From IMG/VR virus record IMGVR_UViG_3300047510_000088, positions 1 through 37,732 of that record: 37,732 nt of DNA. One strand, written 5' to 3'. Both the position numbers and the translations under genes were made by a program. Of this stretch, positions 24,965 through 32,955 are shown one piece after another. Position 1 is the stretch's first letter. Every line of letters begins with the position of its first letter. The notes under the pieces were generated by a model. The model was not told the origin of the DNA and did no database searches. It saw nothing but the letters and a program-made list of their open reading frames with translations. This stretch comes from a virus.

Positions 24965-25167
24965 TTTTTTACAAGGTTAGTGAGTGAATTACCAAGAACA
25001 AAGTTCTGTTTTTGTAGTGCTAGAAAGATAGTAATAATATCTTCCTTAGCAGAGTCAGGATGTTTAAGTGCATCTTCGATCTGACGCATCTTAAACTGCT
25101 GCTCCATAGTTAGTTCAACTATTGGTGGTGGGGGTCCATAACTTGACGGACTGGGTATCGAAGTCAT
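24880..25167 (-). CDS. nblA: NblA-like phycobilisome degradation protein
   Basis: 95 aa from ATG 25167. Residues 17-70 (VELTMEQQFKMRQIEDALKH, then KEDIITIFLALQKQNFVLGN and LTNLVKNW) follow the NblA pattern: an ELTLEQxF start, a first helix, and a second helix ending near a Trp before a Pro. NblA binds phycobiliproteins and delivers phycobilisomes to Clp proteases. Phage versions would release amino acids and alter light harvesting. It has a proline-rich N-terminal extension and a C-terminal tail of about 25 residues not usual for host NblA (about 60 aa). The start overlaps the exonuclease 3' end, and its end overlaps DUF3310. Confidence 0.65.
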   Translation of the reverse strand: MTSIPSPSSYGPPPPIVELTMEQQFKMRQIEDALKHPDSAKEDIITIFLALQKQNFVLGNSLTNLVKNWPKPTQLDPSTIDEVLSKFGISSETND

Positions 25168-25843
25168 AATCGGTATGCTGTAGAATCTTGGCGAGCCTTG
25201 CATTTTGGAGTGCAATAGACTCATCAAGTCCCTTTGACTCAAAGGCTTTGACAACCGACTGCCACGAGTAGCCGTTCTCTTCAAAGAAGGCTTCTGCTCG
25301 TTTGATCCCGAATCCAGGAACTCCGCTATATCCATCAGTCTGGTCACCAGCCAACGTCTGAACGTAGTGCCAATGCTCACCTTTTTCTTTGGTGATGGTG
25401 ACAACTCCATCAGATAAATCATACAAGTCTCCAGGTATTTGTCGCATGTCTTTATCAGGAGAACAAATAATGTGCCCCTGTTCTTTAGTAGCGTAGATGC
25501 CAAGAGCATCATCAGCTTCTAACTCAGGCATCACAACAACGTTGTATTCTTCCTTGAGTTTGTTGATGACCCTGCGGTAGCCGCACGGTTTCTTTCGGTT
25601 TCGATGTCCTTTATACGCTGGGTCAATACGTTTACGAAAGTTGACGCTATCAGTAAAAAACAAAATAGAATCATCGAAGCATCCAAGATCTGTTGCGATC
25701 CTATAGAGGTCTCGTTCGACCATTGCGTAGGCTTCGCTGAATCTGCTGGTGACGACGATAACATCATCTCCCCAGTCGATTTCAGTTTCGTTTGCTGCAC
25801 AGGCTTTGTATACAATAAAGTCTGCATCAATCAATAGACTCAC
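25115..25843 (-). CDS. 6: 5'-3' exonuclease (gp6-like)
   Basis: 242 aa with a GTG start at 25843 that overlaps the upstream stop by four bases (GTGA). It is a FEN/T5-exonuclease fold: metal ligands LLIDADF (5-8) and ELEADDALG (about 107-115), then ICSPDKDMRQIPGDL, and the helix-three-turn-helix DQTDGYSGVPGFGIKRAE. In T7, gp6 removes RNA primers, degrades host DNA and helps process concatemers. The length fits (T7 gp6 is 300 aa). It is read between the polymerase/45-aa pair and the NblA-like gene. Confidence 0.92.
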   Translation of the reverse strand: MSLLIDADFIVYKACAANETEIDWGDDVIVVTSRFSEAYAMVERDLYRIATDLGCFDDSILFFTDSVNFRKRIDPAYKGHRNRKKPCGYRRVINKLKEEYNVVVMPELEADDALGIYATKEQGHIICSPDKDMRQIPGDLYDLSDGVVTITKEKGEHWHYVQTLAGDQTDGYSGVPGFGIKRAEAFFEENGYSWQSVVKAFESKGLDESIALQNARLAKILQHTDYDFDTQSVKLWTPTTNS

Positions 25844-25977
25844 TTACCTTGCCCCCGCTTGAGCTTGCGCCCATGCGAAGGAAGAGAGCGAGTGCCTTGA
25901 CCTTGACGGGTGTGTTTGAATTTAGCACGGGACTTGAATTGTACTCGTCCCAATGCTGTTTTAGATTTTACTGCCAT
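25840..25977 (-). CDS. 45-aa highly basic protein, unknown
   Basis: Reads MAVKSKTALGRVQFKSRAKF, then HTRQGQGTRSLPSHGRKLKR and GQGK. About 40 percent of residues are Lys, Arg or His. The same layout (GRVxFKS followed by TRQGQGxRSxPSHGRKxxRGQGK) is known to me from many cyanophages, always as an unassigned protein near DNA replication genes. A nucleic-acid-binding role is inferred. The start overlaps the polymerase stop (TAATG) and the end overlaps the exonuclease GTG, so the three genes are translationally coupled. Confidence 0.8.
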   Translation of the reverse strand: MAVKSKTALGRVQFKSRAKFKHTRQGQGTRSLPSHGRKLKRGQGK

Positions 25978-27239
25978 TAGTGTACTTCACTCCAGTTGTT
26001 GCCGGTTTGTGCTTCGGCTTCGATTTTGATTCTAAGATTGTAGTAGCGTCCAGCTTCCTCAGCTGAGCGTACCAGGGATGTTCGTAGTGCATCCACGTGT
26101 GATGGGTCGCACTCGAATTGTAGTTCGTCATGTACAAATGCTAGTTGTGAGCAGCAAAGATCTTGGGTGTTGTCATGGTTGATAACCAGCCAACGCTTCG
26201 CTAATACTCCGGCAGATCCCTGCAAGAGGTAGTTGAGGGCCTTGTGGCTACCATCAACGCTGCAGCGGCGATTGTCACAGAGATTGATGTAACCAGATTC
26301 CGCCTTGGACTTAACCGCAGTAACCAGCTTCTCAAGTCCAGGAACTGCATCCATGTAAGCCTGACGTATCTCCTTGCCCTTCTTCTTTGCTTCTTTTTCT
26401 GAGAGTTGCGGATCATAGCTTCTTCCCAGCTTGGCATCGCCAGCCCCGTATAAAAAGGCATAAGTAACTGTCTTTACTTGTTTACGACTAATGCCGATCT
26501 TGTCAGCATTTTCTTGGTGAATGTCACCGTTGAGGAGAACGTCGGCATAACGACCTTCGTCATAGCGAGCCAGATAATGAGCCAACATGCGGAGTTCAAT
26601 ACCAGCAAGATCAGCGCCGACCATAACAAGGCCGGGCGTGGCTCTAAAGAGTCTTCTAAATGCGGATTCACTTGGAACTTGGGCTAAATTTGGACGGCGG
26701 TGTGCACATCTAAAAGTGTTCGTGGCTACAGAACAGTGGTGATGTATTCGGTGGTTATGGACTAGCTTTAACCAGGCATTCTCACCCTCGCTCAGCATAC
26801 CAAGTTGTTTAGTTAACTCAAAGCATCTCAAGAATTGCAGAGATTCCTCTGTTCCTATGTCTTTGAGAACTGTCTCATCAATGGTTGCCTTACCAGTGTT
26901 AGTTACCTTTTCAGGTTCCCAACCGTGTAACGTCTGTAGAATCCACGCAATGTGATCTCTACTTGATGGACTAAATTCTTTTAGGCGCGTGAATGTGGCA
27001 CCTGCTATATAGCCTTGGGTTCGATTAGGTCGCTTAGGAGTAAACTCCGCTCCTGCAACGTAAGGGTACCTGTGGCGTAGTAATTGATCAAGCTCTTCAA
27101 GTTCTTGTCTGAGAGACGATTCAAGTTGCCATGCAGCTTGCTCATCAAAAAACCATCCATGCAGTTCTTGTTCAGTGAGAATCTCTGCGACACGGTGTTC
27201 TAGCGTGACCCATTCAGGTATGGTTGAAAATGGTTCCAA
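25977..27239 (-). CDS. 5: DNA polymerase gp5, polymerase-domain part (frame -1 to exonuclease part)
   Basis: 420 aa counted from a TTG at 27239. Family A motifs: motif A VGADLAGIELRMLAHYLARYD, motif B RKQVKTVTYAFLYGAGD, motif C LAFVHDELQFEC with the catalytic HDE. The thumb segment YVAGAEFTPK...FSPSSRDHIAW lacks the large insertion that holds the thioredoxin-binding loop in T7 gp5. The frame begins inside the 3' end of the exonuclease part, and the next Met is about 150 residues in. A true start is therefore either this TTG, a -1 ribosomal frameshift, or the split is an indel (sequencing or real). The two parts align without gap or overlap to a single T7-type chain. Confidence 0.9.
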   Translation of the reverse strand: MEPFSTIPEWVTLEHRVAEILTEQELHGWFFDEQAAWQLESSLRQELEELDQLLRHRYPYVAGAEFTPKRPNRTQGYIAGATFTRLKEFSPSSRDHIAWILQTLHGWEPEKVTNTGKATIDETVLKDIGTEESLQFLRCFELTKQLGMLSEGENAWLKLVHNHRIHHHCSVATNTFRCAHRRPNLAQVPSESAFRRLFRATPGLVMVGADLAGIELRMLAHYLARYDEGRYADVLLNGDIHQENADKIGISRKQVKTVTYAFLYGAGDAKLGRSYDPQLSEKEAKKKGKEIRQAYMDAVPGLEKLVTAVKSKAESGYINLCDNRRCSVDGSHKALNYLLQGSAGVLAKRWLVINHDNTQDLCCSQLAFVHDELQFECDPSHVDALRTSLVRSAEEAGRYYNLRIKIEAEAQTGNNWSEVH

Positions 27240-27721
27240 AGTTTAGTAGTAACAACAACGTCTTGTATCATATAGTCTTGCATCTCATTGCTCCATTCTT
27301 TCCAGTCAGCGGTTTTACCGTAGTCACCTTTGTATTCCCCTAGCCTGTAGCCGTAGGATTCAAGTGAGTGACGACCGTACAACTGCATTGGCATCTTAGC
27401 CCAGTTGCGCTTTTGATCTGTCTTCAGAATATCAGCGTGATACAAACGGCTAAGAACCAAAGTATCCAGAACCCTACCAGCGTTTTGAAACCAAGGATAT
27501 AGTTTACGGATAACAGGAAGGTCGTAGTTAATAATGTTATGACCCACAATGAGATCTGCGTCTTCAAGACGTTGAATACCACGAGTAAGTGGTTCAGTAT
27601 TTCCCTCGTCATTGTAGACAAGAGTCTGTTTGGTTTCCGTATCATAGATGCCAAGACAGTGGATGTGGGTAACATCATGCAACAATCCGTTTGTCTCAAT
27701 ATCAAAGATTAGTGTAGTCAT
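27200..27721 (-). CDS. 5: DNA polymerase gp5, 3'-5' exonuclease-domain part
   Basis: 173 aa. LIFDIETNGLL (residues 4-14) is exo I with the Asp/Glu pair, LIVGHNIINYDLPVIRKL is exo II, and the segment with YMIQDVVVTTKLW is exo III. The last in-frame residues NHFQPYLNGSR diverge from the family and precede a TAG stop, while the expected continuation is found in the -1 frame from around 27230. Alone this part would be a proofreading exonuclease. The start overlaps the upstream 60-aa gene by four bases (ATGA). Confidence 0.9.
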   Translation of the reverse strand: MTTLIFDIETNGLLHDVTHIHCLGIYDTETKQTLVYNDEGNTEPLTRGIQRLEDADLIVGHNIINYDLPVIRKLYPWFQNAGRVLDTLVLSRLYHADILKTDQKRNWAKMPMQLYGRHSLESYGYRLGEYKGDYGKTADWKEWSNEMQDYMIQDVVVTTKLWNHFQPYLNGSR

Positions 27722-27900
27722 TGCTTATTTGAAGCAGCGCCTTTCCAGTGGTATGTTTTGTCAACGAACTGTGCTTTAGCTACAGCTTCAGGAGTAGGAG
27801 GATTAGGGCGTTTCAGCTGAGCAAGATAATTGAATGCTCGATCCCACGACTCCTTAGAAGTCCGTGGTTGCGTCAAACTCTGGTTCTGGTTGAGTTTCAT
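27718..27900 (-). CDS. 60-aa hypothetical protein between primase and polymerase
   Basis: I choose ATG 27900 (MKLNQNQSLTQPRTSKESWD). A longer frame from 27924 only adds residues inside the primase gene. The C-terminal part NYLAQLKRPNPPTPEAVAKA and the end WKGAASNKQ are basic. It overlaps the primase-helicase by 47 bases and the polymerase start by four bases, a typical coupled gene. No family recognised. Its location hints at a primase or polymerase accessory role, but this is speculation. Confidence 0.65.
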   Translation of the reverse strand: MKLNQNQSLTQPRTSKESWDRAFNYLAQLKRPNPPTPEAVAKAQFVDKTYHWKGAASNKQ

Positions 27901-29434
27901 TGAATTTACAGGTGGATAGATCATAGCTCAGATTGCACGCGATGCCAACTTCGCCCGAATAGCGATTTTTAAGGACTCGCACTGTTGTATTACTTCCTCC
28001 AGCTGCGGCCTGTTGATCGCGTTCGAGTGCAATAACTCCGTCAGAGAGTTGTGCAATTGCCGCGCTTCCGCGCAGTTGTCCAAGTGTAACACGGGCTCCT
28101 TCCTCGTGGTTAGTATCGTTAGATGTTCGCCTGAGGTGGGAGACGAGGAACATTGCGACGCCAGTACGCTCAACAAGAGAGCGCAGTCGGGTCATAGTGG
28201 TGTCAATCATCCGCCGTTCATCACCATCAAGCCCGCTAAGCAGGATAGACAAGTGATCAAGGAAGATGACCTTTGCATCAAGACCTGTTGCCAGATACTC
28301 AATACGATTATAAATCAGGTCTGGGTCAAAAGAACCAAACCCATCGAATAAATAAAGATTCCAATCAGCAAGGGTCTTTTCGTACGCATCGACAAGAGTC
28401 TCTCGATCATGTTCTCCAAGGTGCAGTGATTTGCCAACTGCTGCGGACATTAGCCCAAGAGCAGTTCTTCGGTTTGACTCTTCAAGAGCCAGGTAACCGA
28501 CTCGTTCTCCTCTTTGAAGAAGTGAAGTTGCAAGCTCCCTGCAAAATGAGGACTTGCCGATACCAGATCCTGCAGTGATTGTAACAAGCTCTCCGTATCT
28601 AATACCATGAAGTTTATCTTGGAGTCCTTGGAAGGGGTAGTCATGATCAGCTGGTGGTGTCGGAGTAGTTACAAGTTCTAGGAGTGATTTCCCGTCAACG
28701 ATCCCATCTGGACGGTAAGGCTTTGCATTCCATATAGCCTCACGAATCGCTTGAGAGTCATTGGCAACAAGGGCGTCTGACGCATCTTTGTAATCATTCG
28801 GGAGCGATGCAATCTTGCACTTGCCAGGTGGGAGTACGCTTGCTGCTTCCTCCGTCGCCTTACGGCCTGCGTCGTCATTGTCGAAGAACAGGACAATCTC
28901 CTCATAACCCTGGAGCCAGGGGATAGCCCGTTGAACCGACTTCTTTGCCGCTGCGGCACCGCTAGGTAGAGATACCATCGGCCACCCCGGCATAGCTTCT
29001 TGACATGAAGCTGCATCGAGTTCTCCTTCAGTGATAACGACTCGTTTTCCAGTGGCGGGAAACAAATGTTGTCCAAACAGGGTGCCTGGAACTGTTCCTT
29101 CATAGGTGAATACCTTGTCTTTGGTTTTTACTTTGCATCCTTCTAAGACTCCAGACTCACTGAAGTAATAGAAGCGAAGTACATCTCCGTCCTTGTGGAT
29201 CCTGTACTTCTGGCAAACTTTCTCTGAGATGCGTCGTTTCTGCAGCCGTTCAGCTGAGCCACGCATCTGAATTGGGGCAGACATTTGATGAATGTGGACA
29301 TTTGGTTCGATGTGATCGTACGTATTGCACGAAAAGCAAAAAGTGTGCCCATCGGAATACAAAGAGTTTGCATCCGATGAGCCGCACGTATCACACGGCA
29401 AGTGCCTCACGAACTCGGACTCGGAGTTCTCCAT
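27854..29434 (-). CDS. 4: Primase-helicase (gp4-like)
   Basis: 526 aa from ATG 29434. ATG 29440 is also possible, and a TTG at 29464 is less likely. A four-Cys zinc finger Cys14, Cys17, Cys33, Cys36 (CDTCG, FCFSC) recognises the primase template. The TOPRIM fold has Glu136 (VITEGELDA) and the acidic patch Asp185/187/188 (FFDNDDAG). The DnaB-type helicase has Walker A GSGIGKSS at 289-296, then VIFLDHLSIL, and LKNRYSGEVG. Long zinc-containing gp4A-type protein. It unwinds the fork and makes primers for gp5. It overlaps the 69-aa gene by about 44 bases. Confidence 0.95.
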   Translation of the reverse strand: MENSESEFVRHLPCDTCGSSDANSLYSDGHTFCFSCNTYDHIEPNVHIHQMSAPIQMRGSAERLQKRRISEKVCQKYRIHKDGDVLRFYYFSESGVLEGCKVKTKDKVFTYEGTVPGTLFGQHLFPATGKRVVITEGELDAASCQEAMPGWPMVSLPSGAAAAKKSVQRAIPWLQGYEEIVLFFDNDDAGRKATEEAASVLPPGKCKIASLPNDYKDASDALVANDSQAIREAIWNAKPYRPDGIVDGKSLLELVTTPTPPADHDYPFQGLQDKLHGIRYGELVTITAGSGIGKSSFCRELATSLLQRGERVGYLALEESNRRTALGLMSAAVGKSLHLGEHDRETLVDAYEKTLADWNLYLFDGFGSFDPDLIYNRIEYLATGLDAKVIFLDHLSILLSGLDGDERRMIDTTMTRLRSLVERTGVAMFLVSHLRRTSNDTNHEEGARVTLGQLRGSAAIAQLSDGVIALERDQQAAAGGSNTTVRVLKNRYSGEVGIACNLSYDLSTCKFNETQPEPEFDATTDF

Positions 29435-29600
29435 ATGCATCTGCTTGTTTCTTGTGATAGTCAAACCAGTCGTCTAGTGCGAGATAGAAGCCAGCCAAGA
29501 TGTTGTCAACAGTAGCAACCTCTTCGCCATCTACGTCAGCGAGAAGATCGCCAAACATATCTGCGTAGTATTCAACTGTGCCGTATTTTAGGTGAGCCAT
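29391..29600 (-). CDS. 69-aa acidic hypothetical protein
   Basis: Reads MAHLKYGTVEYYADMFGDLL, a stretch with several acidic residues, and then ILAGFYLALDDWFDYHKKQA. It is helical and aromatic-rich with no membrane segment. The gene overlaps the endonuclease 3' end by 13 bases and the primase 5' end by 44 bases. This pattern, a small acidic protein between gp3 and gp4, recurs in related cyanopodoviruses as far as I know. It could modulate one of the two flanking enzymes. No function assigned. Confidence 0.75.
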   Translation of the reverse strand: MAHLKYGTVEYYADMFGDLLADVDGEEVATVDNILAGFYLALDDWFDYHKKQADAYGELRVRVREALAV

Positions 29601-29938
29601 TCAATTGGGATGGATTGATAGGATGACCAAGGGAAGCCGTGTTTCTCAGCCCACTTGGCATAGGTGGTTTTAGATCCTTTGTAGATCTTATTAAATGGTG
29701 CTTGAAAGACGAACCGAATATCTAAGTCGGGATTGCTCTTCTTCACTGCAATCATCTTCCTTCGATCTTCGCTTGTCAGGCGTCCTTTCACTTCTAGAAA
29801 GACACCATTCGGTAAAAGAAAGTCGGGGGTGTAGTTGCATTGTAGAACATAGGCAAGTTTGCGTGACTCATATTCAAAACTGACTTTCAAGCTAGAGAGA
29901 AGGTCAGCGACCCTCTCCTCTAAGCCTGAACGATACAT
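29588..29938 (-). CDS. 3: Endonuclease I, Holliday junction resolvase (gp3-like)
   Basis: 116 aa (T7 gp3 is 149). The catalytic set is visible with T7 spacing: Asp39, Glu49 and Lys51 (YTPDFLLPNGVFLEVKG), plus Glu7 or Glu8 from the N-terminal SGLEERVADLL. It resolves branched DNA and breaks host DNA for nucleotide supply. The start codon touches the stop of the gp2.5 gene, and its end overlaps the 69-aa gene. Confidence 0.94.
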   Translation of the reverse strand: MYRSGLEERVADLLSSLKVSFEYESRKLAYVLQCNYTPDFLLPNGVFLEVKGRLTSEDRRKMIAVKKSNPDLDIRFVFQAPFNKIYKGSKTTYAKWAEKHGFPWSSYQSIPIEWLT

Positions 29939-30507
29939 CAGAAGTCGTCTTCCTCACTCACCTCAGTGGTGGTGGTAATGTTTGGTTCGGATGCTTTGAA
30001 CCCGGCGGTGGTACCAAACAGTGCAGCCACATCTTCAGCAGCCATATCACCAGTGTCAACAGCAGCAGCACCATTCAAGGCTACAAGCTGGACACCAACA
30101 AGCTTCAAACTGGTACCGTAGGTAATACCATCACGCAGGATGTAGGGCTTCTGGTAGAAGGCAAGCTTCACACGACTACCAGAGTACATAGGAATGTTCT
30201 CATCGGTGATGTGAGTACCCTCAGTGTCAACCACAGGGGGCTTGCTCTCTTCATTCCAAGAGAACTTGATCTTGTACTTACCATCAGACACCTCTTCCCA
30301 AGGCTCAGGCTTGAGGGTAGAACGCTTAGGGTTTTTGAGCTTAGTCTCAGCCCACTTCAGGGATTCAGTACGATCTTCTTCCAGTTTCTCAACCAGATCA
30401 GAATCGACAAGAGCAGACAACGAATAGCCAAACTTGCTTGGCTTCAGTACAGCTTGGTAACCTTCAAGGACAACAGGCTGTTCAGTTTTGTGGATGGTGC
30501 GGGTCAT
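29938..30507 (-). CDS. 2.5: Single-stranded DNA-binding protein (gp2.5-like)
   Basis: 189 aa from ATG 30507, whose A overlaps the RNA polymerase TAA (TAATG). A TTG two codons upstream is not needed. It has an OB-fold-type middle (VKLAFYQKPYILRDGITYGT, then SLKLVGVQLVAL) and a C-terminal acidic tail ending EVSEEDDF. The terminal Phe preceded by acidic residues is the hallmark of T7 gp2.5, which uses it to contact gp4 and gp5. It coordinates leading and lagging strand synthesis and annealing. The length is slightly below T7 gp2.5 (232 aa). Confidence 0.92.
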   Translation of the reverse strand: MTRTIHKTEQPVVLEGYQAVLKPSKFGYSLSALVDSDLVEKLEEDRTESLKWAETKLKNPKRSTLKPEPWEEVSDGKYKIKFSWNEESKPPVVDTEGTHITDENIPMYSGSRVKLAFYQKPYILRDGITYGTSLKLVGVQLVALNGAAAVDTGDMAAEDVAALFGTTAGFKASEPNITTTTEVSEEDDF

Positions 30508-32846
30508 TAACAAAAAAAGTAGGTGGATTCAATCACGGATTCTGGTTCCAGATCTCCGATGATCGGTGGTTCAGTCTCTGCCCCTATCTGTTGGGCAAAG
30601 TCTCTAAGGTAATCATGCTCTGCGAATAGGTGCATGTAGGTTTCTCGTACAATAGCAGACAATGTAGACATGTCCGTTGCACGACAAAGCACAGAATCGT
30701 GAATGAGAGCAATAGGTGCATCAAAGTTTAAAGCAGCCAGGTGGAGGAGGCTAGCATCGAGGCTGTGGATAAGGTTAGGAGCTGTTGCGTTCTTGTGGTG
30801 TTGCTTGTCAACCTTCTCGGTATCATCAACAGCCACATCTAACTCACAACGACCCAATAACTGAAGCTTGATGGTAACAGTCTGTTTCTTCATCAGCTTC
30901 TGAGTAACGACAAACCCAGATGGTGTTGTCCATGTTAACTCATCCTCACCTCTGTCAATAGCTTTGGCTACTTCATCCTCAATCCAAGCCATAACAGCCA
31001 TGGGACCAGGGACGACAACATGCATAGCATCTCTAACTGCTTTAACAGTAGCAGTCAAGTCATCCTTCTCAATCTCTACACCTTTCTCTTTCAGTGCGTC
31101 CTTGATGTACCCACGATTAGAATAAGGTTTAGCATTGTAAGGCACGGTCATGACTACGCGCTTGACCGTTTTCCTGTCCATGTAAGGTTGAATGGACTCA
31201 GGACAATGTGGCTTGGCAGTGTCAGAGACGACCTGATAAGCATCTTGTGGTTTAGTACCAGGCAGGACGTTTACAAGACGTGCTGTAGACTTATCACGAG
31301 CTAATCCTGCAAGGATCTGAAGACCTGAACACGTAGCATCTGTTGCTACAAACAATCCAGTGAAACTACGATCACAAGTTACTACACAACGATAGTATTC
31401 TTCACAAGCTGCAAGGAATTGCCAAGGCTCATCAGCAGACTCCCAATCAGGAAGACACCCAATAGGATCTAAAACAATACGCTCGATGAATGTGGTATTA
31501 TCTTTTACCCATTGTAATCTCTCCTGCATAGGTGCTTTATCAAGACCCCAAGTAGTAGCTACCTGAAAGGCTAACCAATCTTCAGCTTCAGGAGTCATGA
31601 AAGCTTCCTCAGCACTTCTCAACAAACTTTTTCCAAAGTCGGTATCTTGTGGTGTAAGGAAAGCAGGGATCGGGTAAGCTCTACCTCTGTAATCAAAAGA
31701 CCACGGAATGTAGAACTTACTCCTACCTTTAAACCTCTTTACTGCTTCCATAGTCATGCGAGTTCTACATGACTTCCTAAACTCTTGAGATTTGAGGTTC
31801 ATTACCTCTGCTACTTGTCTTCTATAAGACTTTCTAGCTTCTGCATTCTCTGCAATATCTACTGGTTTAGGTGGTAGATCGTAGTCAGTTATCGGGAGGA
31901 ACTTTCCAACTTGTCTTCCTCTTTCTTCTAACTGCTTCGCTATCTCTACAATAAATGGATTTAGACAGTAGGCTACCTTCTGAATTTTATTGATAAATTC
32001 AAGAGGTTTCTCCCCCTGTATACGGCCGCCATGTCCACGACGCACTAGCTCATGACCACGAATTACCTCGTTCAAAAGGTAACCACCAGCTCGGTCATTT
32101 GTCCAGTCATTAGGCTCAATCAACATCGGCCATGCAAGCGGACTGAATAGCTCAGCATCACGCATTACTTGGTCTTTGATAGCCATAAACTCTGGCGTAG
32201 GTACAACGTACTGGACTGTTTTACGACCCTCTCGTTTGTTCTCCTTGGTAAACCAGCCACTACATTGCATGATGCAATCAAGTAACCAGCCACCTAGTTT
32301 AACACGGTTAGCACGTCCCCATGTGTCCCACTTCTTTACATCGTAGCGGTTCATCAAGGTACGAATGACAACCATCTTTTGTTGGGTGCCAATCGACTTG
32401 TGCCAATAGTTCTTCTTGAGTGTCTCTAACAGTCCAGGAGCGTGTGTCTCATAGTGACGCATGTGGCACTCATCTTCAACAGCGTGACCAATGGCATCAC
32501 ACACGTTGACAAGCTGATTACTTTTGTCTTTGTATGAGAATACTTTATCAAAGGTAATCTTGAGTGCAATAGTAGCAGATGCTAATATTTCTAGTTGTGA
32601 TACATACTGCTTGATTAATTGAAATTGATGACCAGTACCACGTGTTAATCTAGCGTGTGTAGTATCTTCAATGTACTTGACAAGTAGCGGAAGAATAGTA
32701 TCAATAGAAGCGTTACCGTACACACTAGCAGATGCGTACTCTTTAGCTTCAAGATCTCGTGTGTTCTTGTGAAGCCGTTCTAGCCCCTGTGCAATAGCTT
32801 CACGTTCTAGTTTAACCTGCTCTTCAATCTCCGCTGGTGTTGCCAA
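30507..32846 (-). CDS. 1: Single-subunit phage RNA polymerase
   Basis: 779 aa, shorter than T7 RNAP (883). Catalytic and nucleotide-binding residues align: Asp503 (VATDATCSGLQ), Lys562/Arg563, Met566 and Tyr570 (KRVVMTVPYN), and His716-Asp717 (LIHDSVL). WSFDYRGRAYPIPAF (382-396) is also conserved. The C-terminal end YFFC takes the place of the FAFA foot of T7. It transcribes the middle and late genes. The start is TTG at 32846, because no in-frame ATG exists upstream and GGAGG lies six bases before it. The start lies inside a 43-aa gene in another frame. Confidence 0.97.
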   Translation of the reverse strand: MATPAEIEEQVKLEREAIAQGLERLHKNTRDLEAKEYASASVYGNASIDTILPLLVKYIEDTTHARLTRGTGHQFQLIKQYVSQLEILASATIALKITFDKVFSYKDKSNQLVNVCDAIGHAVEDECHMRHYETHAPGLLETLKKNYWHKSIGTQQKMVVIRTLMNRYDVKKWDTWGRANRVKLGGWLLDCIMQCSGWFTKENKREGRKTVQYVVPTPEFMAIKDQVMRDAELFSPLAWPMLIEPNDWTNDRAGGYLLNEVIRGHELVRRGHGGRIQGEKPLEFINKIQKVAYCLNPFIVEIAKQLEERGRQVGKFLPITDYDLPPKPVDIAENAEARKSYRRQVAEVMNLKSQEFRKSCRTRMTMEAVKRFKGRSKFYIPWSFDYRGRAYPIPAFLTPQDTDFGKSLLRSAEEAFMTPEAEDWLAFQVATTWGLDKAPMQERLQWVKDNTTFIERIVLDPIGCLPDWESADEPWQFLAACEEYYRCVVTCDRSFTGLFVATDATCSGLQILAGLARDKSTARLVNVLPGTKPQDAYQVVSDTAKPHCPESIQPYMDRKTVKRVVMTVPYNAKPYSNRGYIKDALKEKGVEIEKDDLTATVKAVRDAMHVVVPGPMAVMAWIEDEVAKAIDRGEDELTWTTPSGFVVTQKLMKKQTVTIKLQLLGRCELDVAVDDTEKVDKQHHKNATAPNLIHSLDASLLHLAALNFDAPIALIHDSVLCRATDMSTLSAIVRETYMHLFAEHDYLRDFAQQIGAETEPPIIGDLEPESVIESTYFFC

Positions 32847-32955
32847 TAAAATCCTCCGCTGCGTCCATGTGATCGGTGTGAATGTGGATAAGTTGTGCTA
32901 GCTCTGGGTAATCCTCAGCCAGCTCGTGATACTGTTCAATCGTAATCAATGACAT
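32824..32955 (-). CDS. 43-aa acidic protein overlapping RNA polymerase start
   Basis: Read from the sequence: MSLITIEQYHELAEDYPELA, then QLIHIHTDHMDAAEDFIGNT and SGD. The protein is acidic, His-rich and helical. It starts inside the 3' end of the 103-aa gene (20-base overlap) behind a GGAG sequence, and it ends 23 bases into the RNA polymerase gene. The polymerase Shine-Dalgarno sequence lies within its coding sequence, so its translation may open or block polymerase initiation. No family recognised. Confidence 0.62.
   Translation of the reverse strand: MSLITIEQYHELAEDYPELAQLIHIHTDHMDAAEDFIGNTSGD

Noticed and set aside
32022-32034. 13-base match ACGGCCGCCATGT with 37581-37593
   Set aside because: About that many 13-base matches are expected by chance in 37 kb, and the first copy is inside the RNA polymerase coding sequence.
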